Source of the DNA: PFJX01 sp031426815
GTDB taxonomy: Bacteria > Pseudomonadota > Gammaproteobacteria > Burkholderiales > Thiobacillaceae
Assembly: GCA_031426815.1 (NCBI GenBank)
Contig: JASJPG010000066.1
Span: forward strand, 24,058 to 88,057
Direction of reading: 5' to 3'
DNA length: 64,000 nucleotides
This document shows, in pieces, positions 54,401 to 63,400 of the stretch; position 1 is the stretch's first letter; each line of letters starts with the position of its first letter. A program made the position numbers and the translations under genes. Under the pieces are notes generated by a model. The model had not been told where the DNA came from. It made no database searches and was given only the letters and a program-made list of their open reading frames with translations.

Positions 54401-57400
54401 GCACGCTGACCGGCAGCACGATCACGACGCAAGGCACGCTGGCCGGCGGCACACATGGCCTCGCCATCGTCGGCAATGCCGTGTTCGGCAACGGCGCGGC
54501 GGACACCGTCACCGGCCTGACCACCCTGGCGGTGAGCGGCACCAGCACGATCAATACCAGCAATGTCACCAGCAGCGGCGCGCAGGATTACGCCGGTGCG
54601 GTCACGCTGGGCGAGGACACCAATCTGACCGGCAGCGCCGTTACCTTTGCAGCCACGGTCGACAGTGCGGATGACGCGGCCAAGTCGTTGACCGTGACGG
54701 GTGATGCCGTGTTTGCCGATATGGTCGGCGAAGGCGCGACCGGTACTACCACCAAAGGCAAGCTGGGTGGCGTGCAGGTCACCGGCGCCAGCACCATCGA
54801 CGGCGGCAAGGTCACGTCCACCGGCGCGCAGGTTTATGAGGGCACAGTCACACTGGGGCTGGATAGCACGCTGACCGGCAGCAGCGTCACGACGCAAGGC
54901 ACGCTGGTCGGCGCCAGCCATAGCCTGGATGTCGTCGGCAACGCCGTGTTTGGCAATGGTGCGGTCGATACCGTCACCGGCCTGACCACGTTGGCGGTCA
55001 GCGGCACGACTGCGATCAACACCAGCAACATCACCAGCAGCGGCACGCAGGATTACGCCGGCGCGTTGACGCTCGGGGCAGACAGCACGCTGACCGGCAG
55101 CACCATCACGACCCAGGGCACGGTCGCCGGCGGCGCGCATGGCCTGGGCATCGTCGGCGACGCCGTGTTCGGCGATGCCGTGACGGACACCGTCACCGGC
55201 CTCACTACCCTGGCGGTGAGCGGCACCGCCCTCATCAACACCGACACCGTCAGCAGCAGCGGCACGCAGATCTATGGCGGCGCAGTGACGCTGGGCAGCG
55301 ACAGCACGCTGTCGGCGACCGATGCCGCCATCCTGTTCTCCGGCACGCTCGATTCCGCGGCGACGGAAGCCAACGATCTGACCGTGAACGCCGGCTCCGG
55401 CGCGGTGACCTTCACCGGTGCGGTAGGGGGCGCGCTGGCTGGCGCACTCGGCGCACTCGCCGTCGACAGCACCGACGCGACCCGATTCCAGGCCGCCGTC
55501 ACGGCGGCGAGCGTGGTCACCAATGTCGGTGGCACGGTGGAAATCAACGGTGGCGCGGTCGTCACCAGCGGCGTGCAGACCTATGGCGAGAATGCCAGCC
55601 TGGGCGCCGACACCAGCCTGACCGGCAGTACCATCACCACGCAAGGCACGCTGGCCGGCGGCACGCATGGCCTTGCCATCGTCGGCGACGCCGTGTTCGG
55701 CAATGGCGCGGGCGATAGCGTGACCGGCCTGACCACGCTGGCGGTGAGCGGTGCCACTGCGATCAACACCAGCACCGTCACCAGCAGCGGCAGCCAGGAT
55801 TACACCGGCGCGGTGACGCTGGGCGCAAATACCACGCTGGAAGGCGTCGGCATCAGCTTTGCCGCCAGCATCAAATCGGACGGCAGCAACCGCAGCCTGA
55901 CGGTCAACGACAGCGGCACGACGACGTTTGGCGGTGCGCTGGGCAGCGCGACGGCCGGCGAGAAGCTCGCCAGCCTGAGCACCGACGCCGGCGGCAACTC
56001 TGTTCTGAACGGGGGCAGCGTGACCACGACCGGTGCGCAGACCTACGGCGATGATCTCAGCCTGGGCGCCGACACCAGCCTGACCGGCAGTAGCGTCAGC
56101 ACGCAAGGTACGCTCGCCGGCGGCAGTCATAGCCTGGCTGTCGTAGGCAACGCGGTATTCGGCGACGACGCAAGCGATGCCATCAGCGCGCTGACCACCT
56201 TGTCGGTCAGCGGCACGACCACGATCAACACCGGCAGCATCAGCAGCAGCGGCACGCAAACCTACACCGGCGCGGTGACGCTGGGCACCGATGCGAGCTT
56301 GACCAGCGGCGACGCGATCAGCTTCGCCAGCACGGTCGATAGCGATGCCGACCTCACGCCGCGCAACCTGCGCCTGACCTCGGCCGCTGCCGCCGGGCAG
56401 AACTTCGTTGCCGCCGTCGGCGGCACCCATGCCCTCGACATCCTTCGCATCGAATCGGCCGGGGTCGTGACTCAGGGCGGTTCCGCGCCGATCAAGGTGG
56501 CCAAGTTGGCGATCAAGTCGGCGGGCGGCGTCACCCTGACGCATGCCGGCAACGACGCCGACATCCTGGCCGCGTTGTTGTCCGGCGATGCCGCGCTGAC
56601 CTTCGTCGACAGCGATGGCCTGTCCATCGGCAGCATCGACAGCGCCGCCCTGCAGATCGTCGGTATTTCCGATGGCGACGGCGCCTCGAATGTCTCGATT
56701 ACGGTCGGCGGCCTGCTGACTCAGGCGGCCAGTTCACCGATCGCCATCGATGGCAACTTGAATATCGATACCACGGCGTTCGATGCCGACGATGTGTCGT
56801 TGAAGAATACCGCCGCGGCCGGCACGGTGTTGGATAACAGCTTGATTGCCGGAGATTTCAGTCTCGATAGCACCGGCGCTGTCACGCAGAAGGTCGATGC
56901 CAACGGTGCGGGCAGCGATGCCTGGCTGCAAGTCGGTGGCAGTTTCGACATGGCTGGCGCGGGTGCCTTTATGCAGGGCAACTCGGCCGACAATCTGATC
57001 GGTGGAGGCTCTGCCGGTTCGGCGGCCAATGAGATTCGTCTGTTTGGCGTCATTACCTTGAGCATCGTCGCGGGCGATCTGGTCGCCGAGGCGACCACCA
57101 CCGGGCTGGGGGTAACCAGTACCGATACCATCACCGCCGCCAATCTGGCTTCCGGCGTCGTGATCACCAGCGATGCCGGCGGCAAGAGCATCTCGGCGGT
57201 GGGCAATGGCGCGGCGATTCAGTTGAACGAAGCCAACCGCATCGGTGGCAACGTCAGGATCACCACTAAAGGCAACTACAGCGATTCGGGGATTGCGAGC
57301 GTTACCGGCATCCTCCAGTCGGGCGGGCTCGATCTGGCTGCGGCCAGCTTCTTTGTGCAGCAGAGTGCCACCAATAGTGGATCGGCCATCGCCGGCGCAG

Positions 57401-60400
57401 GCATGATCGACCTGAGCCATGCCGACAACACCTTCACCGGCGCGGTCGCGATGACCGCCATCGGCATGGATGCGCATCTGCGCGCGGATAGTGCGCTGCA
57501 GTTGGGTAACGTCAATGTGCGAAACGCGATCGTCGAACTGGATACGGCTGCCAGCGTTATCGACATCACCCAGGCTGCCAATACCACGTTGCGTGCGGAA
57601 GCCTTGCTGCTGCGCAATGCTCAGGACGTCACCCTGGGCAACGCCAACCGGGTCGCTACCCTCGCGGCGGATCTGAATGGCGCCCTGAATTTCACCAACA
57701 ACCAGACGCTGACGGTGGGTACGGTGGACGGCGTAGTCGGCGTGACCAACGCCGCTGGCGGCGTCCTGCTGCATACGACAACCGGCAATCTGGTGCTGGA
57801 TCAGGCCATCACGGTGGCGGGCTCGGCCGACATCACCCTGGCGAGCGCCGGCAACTTCATCAACAACGTCGGTGCCAACGCGTTGGCAATCGGGACCGGC
57901 GCGCCAGAGGACACGGGTGTCTGGCAAATCTGGTCGACCGCTCCCGCGCTCGACACCATCGGCGGCCTGACCCCCGAGTTCAAGCAGTACAACGCCAGCT
58001 ATGGCGTGACGGCAAGCCTGGGCACGGGCAATGGTCTGCACTACACCCTGGCGCCGGAACTGACGGTGACGCTGACCGGTACGGTCGAACGGGTGTACGA
58101 CGCCACCGACGTGGCGACGCTGGCGCAAGGCAATTACGACATTAGCGGCCTGCTGGCCGGCGATGCGGCAGTGTTGAGCACGGCGGGTACCTACGTCGAC
58201 AAGAACGTCGGCGTAACCAAAACCGTCACCACCAATGGCCTGAGCATCGTCTCCGCCAGCGCCGGTGGCGGCAGCATCGCGGTGTACGGTTACCAGCTCG
58301 ATGCGGGTTCTGCCGATCAGGTGAACGGCGACATCGGCACGATCACCCCGGCCAGCATCAGCGCGGTGACCGGCATTACCGCCGCCGACAAGACCTACGA
58401 CGGCGGCAGCGTCGCGGCGCTGACTAGCTCGGCGGCGGAATTCACCGGCATGTTCCTGGGCGATCTGCTGGAAGTGGATGCCGCGACCGGCACGTTTGCC
58501 AGCCCGAATGCCAACGCGGTGGCAACCACCGTCAATATCTCCGGCATCACTCTGGCTGGTGCCGATGCCGGCAACTACGTTCTGGTTGACGACACGGCCA
58601 GCACCACGGCGACGATCACGCCGTACGCGGTGGACCTGAGCGGCACGCGTGTCTACGACGGCACCACTGCGGTGGCGGCGGGCGACCTGACCTTCGGCAC
58701 GCTGGTCGGCACGGAAACCTTGAGCCTGAGCGGCGCCGGCAGCATGGCCGACAAGCATGTCGCCAACGGCAAGGCGGTAACGCTGGGCACGCTGGCACTG
58801 GGTAACGGCAGCGGTCTCGCCAGCAACTACACGTTCAGCGGCGGCACGCAGCAGATCGACATCACGCAAGCCGACCTGACCCTCGCCACCACGGACGTGA
58901 CCAGAACCTACGACGGTAGCCTGGCGGCGGCCGGCACGGCGGTCGCGACCGGCGGCACGCAAGTGTTCGCCGGCGACAGCCTGAGCGGCGGCAGCTTCGC
59001 ATTCACCAACGCCAACGCCGGCAGCAACAAGACGGTGACGACGGCGGGCGTGACGGTGAGCGACGGCAATGGCGGCGGCAACTACAACGTCAGCTATGCC
59101 GACAACACCAGCAGCACCATCGACCGCGCCGCGTTGAGCATCGGCAGCAGCGACGTGACGAAGACCTACGATGGCACGACGACGGCGAGCGGCACGGCGG
59201 TGGTGACCGCCGGCACGCTGTATATCAACGTCAGCAATGGCAATACGCAGGATTACTTTACCGGCGGCACTTTCGAGTTCCTCGATGCCAACGCGGGCAG
59301 CGGCAACAAGACGGTTTATGCCACGCTGGGCGTGACCCTGAACGACGGCAACGGCGCCAACAACTACACCGTTACCTACGTCGACAACACGACCAGCACG
59401 ATCAATCCGTATGCGGTGGACCTGAGCGGCACGCGCGGCTACGACGGCACCACTGCGGTGGCGGCGAGCGACCTGACCTTCGGCACGCTGGTCGGCACGG
59501 AAACCTTGAGCCTGAGCGGTGCCGGCAGCATGGCCGACAAGCATGTCGCCAACGGCAAGGCGGTAACGCTGGGCACGCTGGCACTGGGTAACGGCAGCGG
59601 TCTCGCCAGCAACTACACGTTCAGCGGCGGCACGCAGCAGATCGACATCACGCAAGCCGACCTGACCCTCGCCACCACGGACGTGACCAGAACCTACGAC
59701 GGTAGCCTGGCGGCGGCCGGCACGGCGGTCGCGACCGGCGGCACGCAAGTGTTCGCCGGCGACAGCCTGAGCGGCGGCAGCTTCGCATTCACCAACGCCA
59801 ACGCCGGCAGCAACAAGACGGTGACGACGGCGGGCGTGACGGTGAGCGACGGCAATGGCGGCGGCAACTACAACGTCAGCTATGCCGACAACACCGGCAG
59901 CACCATCGACAAGGCCGACCTGACCATCAGCAGCAGCGACGTCAGCAAGACCTACGACGGCAGCCTGAGTGCGAACGGCGCGGCGGTGGTGACCGCCGGC
60001 ACGCTGTACAGCAACGCCAGCAACGGCGGCACGCTGGACAGCCTGAGCGGCGGCAGCTTCGCCTTCACCGACGCCAATGCCGGCAACGGCAACAAGACGG
60101 TGACGGTGGCCGCAGTCACGCTGAGCGACGGCAACGGCGGCGGCAACTACACGGTTACCTACGCCGACAACACGACCAGCACGATCAATCCGTATGCGGT
60201 GGACCTGAGCGGCACGCGCGGCTACGACGGCACCACTGCGGTGGCGGCGAGCGACCTGACCTTCGGCACGCTGGTCGGCACGGAAACCTTGAGCCTGAGC
60301 GGTGCCGGCAGCATGGCCGACAAGCATGTCGCCAACGGCAAGGCGGTAACGCTGGGCACGCTGGCACTGGGTAACGGCAGCGGTCTCGCCAGCAACTACA

Positions 60401-63400
60401 CGTTCAGCGGCGGCACGCAGCAGATCGACATCACGCAAGCCGACCTGACCCTCGCCACCACGGACGTGACCAGAACCTACGACGGTAGCCTGGCGGCGGC
60501 CGGCACGGCGGTCGCGACCGGCGGCACGCAAGTGTTCGCCGGCGACAGCCTGAGCGGCGGCAGCTTCGCATTCACCAACGCCAACGCCGGCAGCAACAAG
60601 ACGGTGACGACGGCGGGCGTGACGGTGAGCGACGGCAATGGCGGCGGCAACTACAACGTCAGCTATGCCGACAACACCGGCAGCACCATCGACAAGGCCG
60701 ACCTGACCATCAGCAGCAGCGACGTCAGCAAGACCTACGACGGCAGCCTGAGTGCGAACGGCGCGGCGGTGGTGACCGCCGGCACGCTGTACAGCAACGC
60801 CAGCAACGGCGGCACGCTGGACAGCCTGAGCGGCGGCAGCTTCGCCTTCACCGACGCCAATGCCGGCAACGGCAACAAGACGGTGACGGTGGCCGCAGTC
60901 ACGCTGAGCGACGGCAACGGCGGCGGCAACTACACGGTTACCTACGCCGACAACACGACCAGCACGATCAATCCGTATGCGGTGGACCTGAGCGGCACGC
61001 GTGTCTACGACGGCACCACGGCGGTGGCAGCGGGCGACCTGAGCCTCGGCACGCTGGTCGGCACGGAAACCTTGAGCCTGAGCGGCGCCGGCAGCATGGC
61101 CGACAAGCATGTCGCCAACGGCAAGGCGGTAACGCTGGGCACGCTGGCACTGGGTAACGGCAGCGGTCTCGCCAGCAACTACACGTTCAGCGGCGGCACG
61201 CAGCAGATCGACATCACGCAAGCCGACCTGACCCTCGCCACCACGGACGTGACCAGAACCTACGACGGTAGCCTGGCGGCGGCCGGCACGGCGGTCGCGA
61301 CCGGCGGCACGCAAGTGTTCGCCGGCGACAGCCTGAGCGGCGGCAGCTTCGCATTCACCAACGCCAACGCCGGCAGCAACAAGACGGTGACGACGGCGGG
61401 CGTGACGGTGAGCGACGGCAATGGCGGCGGCAACTACAACGTCAGCTATGCCGACAACACCGGCAGCACCATCGACAAGGCCGACCTGACCATCAGCAGC
61501 AGCGACGTCAGCAAGACCTACGACGGCAGCCTGAGTGCGAACGGCGCGGCGGTGGTGACCGCCGGCACGCTGTACAGCAACGCCAGCAACGGCGGCACGC
61601 TGGACAGCCTGAGCGGCGGCAGCTTCGCCTTCACCGACGCCAATGCCGGCAACGGCAACAAGACGGTGACGGTGGCCGCGGTCACGTTGAGCGACGGCAA
61701 CGGCGGCGGCAACTACACGGTCACCTACGCCGACAACAGCAGCAGCACGATCACGCCGGCAGCGATCACGATCAGCACCAGCAATGTCAGCAAGTTCTAT
61801 GACGGCACGCTGGATGCAACGGGTACGCCGATCGTCCTGGCTGGTACGCTGTACCAAAACGCCAGCAACGGCGACACGCTGGACAGCATCTCCGGCGGCA
61901 GCTATGCCTACACCGACAAGAATGCGGGTACGGGCAGCAAGACCGTGACGGTTTCCGGCGTTACGTTCAACGACGGCAATGCCGGCGGCAACTATGCGGT
62001 CACCTACGCCAGCAATACGACCAGCACAATCGACAAGGCTGTGCTGACCGTGCTGGCCGATGTCAGCGACCGCACCTACGACGGCACGACCCATGCCACG
62101 CTCAATGGCCTCTCGGTGTCCGGGTTGGTCGGCCTTGAAACGGTGGTTCCGGTTTCTGTCGGCACCACGTCATTCGCCGACAAGACTGCCGCAGACGACA
62201 AGACGGTGACCATCGCCAACGTGGTTCTTCTGGACGGCGCCAATGGCGGTCTTGCCAGCAACTACAGCGTGAACGCAACCGCCACGACGACGGCCAGCAT
62301 CCTGCAGAAGAATCTGACCGTGGCCGGTGTCGTGGCGCTGGACAAGGTCTATGACGGCACGACCTTGGCCGCGATCAACACCAGCGTGGCCAGCCTTGCC
62401 GGCAAGGTCGACGGCGACGATGTCAGTATCGGCACCATCATCGGCACCTTCGATGACAAGAACGTCGGCAGCATCAAGAACGTGAACGGCAGTGCATTCG
62501 AGCTTTCCGGCACGGATGGCGGCAATTACAACCTGATCCAGCCGACCGGATTGAAGGCGAACATCACGCCGCGCAGCCTGACGGTTGCCGCTACCGGGGT
62601 GAACAAGACTTATGACAGCACGACCGCGGCCACGGTCAATCTGTCCGACAACCGCATCGACGGCGATCAGATTGAATACGCCTACAGCGCCAACTTCCTC
62701 GACAAGAACGTCGGCAACAACAAGTACGTCGGCGTAAGCGGTATCGCGCTGGCGGGCACCGATGCCGGCAACTACACCAGCAACACCAGTACAGCGACTT
62801 TCGCCAACATCGACAAGGCGACGCTGACGGTTTCGGCGACCGGTGTGAACCGGGCCTATGACGGCACCACCGAGACCACGGTCAATCTGTTCGACGACCG
62901 TCTGGGGGCCGATGCGCTGACGATCAGCTATGCCGCCGCCAACTTCAGCGACGCGAACACCGGCTTCAACAAGGTCGTTACGGTGACCGGCATCAACGTC
63001 ACCGGCGCCGATGTGGGCAACTACACGTTCAACACGACAGCGTTGACCGATGCCGATATTCTTGGCCGTCTGCTGTCCATTTCCGGTGTGACCGCCAACA
63101 GCAAGGTCTACGACGGCAACACCGTCACGACCCTTGACCTGTCGGGCGCCAGCCTGATCGGCCTGCTCGCAGGCGACGTCGTCACTCTCGGCACCGGCAG
63201 CGGTCTGTTCCTCGACAAGAATGTGGGAAGCGGCAAGTCGGTTAGCGTCAGTCAGATCTTGCTGGCGGGCGACGATGCCAACGCCTACATGTTGGAATTC
63301 CCGCTGGGCCTGTTCGCCGACATCACGCCGGCGACGTTGTCCGCGATCACGGGTATTACCGCTGACAACAAGACTTACGATGGCAGCGTGGTTGCGGCGC

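Noticed and set aside
50047..56544. 2165-codon open frame on the minus strand
   Set aside because: It is exactly antisense to the TpsA frame, whose codon use (GGC/GCC/ACC) leaves the opposite strand free of stops. It shows no start signal or family, and the TPS protein is clearly on the plus strand.
58616..61750. Regular repeats as a possible CRISPR array
   Set aside because: The units are 783-786 bp, in-frame and coding, with no short direct repeats and unique spacers and no cas genes.
56734..62094. 1786-codon minus-strand open frame with apparent repeats
   Set aside because: Its repeats simply mirror the YDG repeats of the plus strand.
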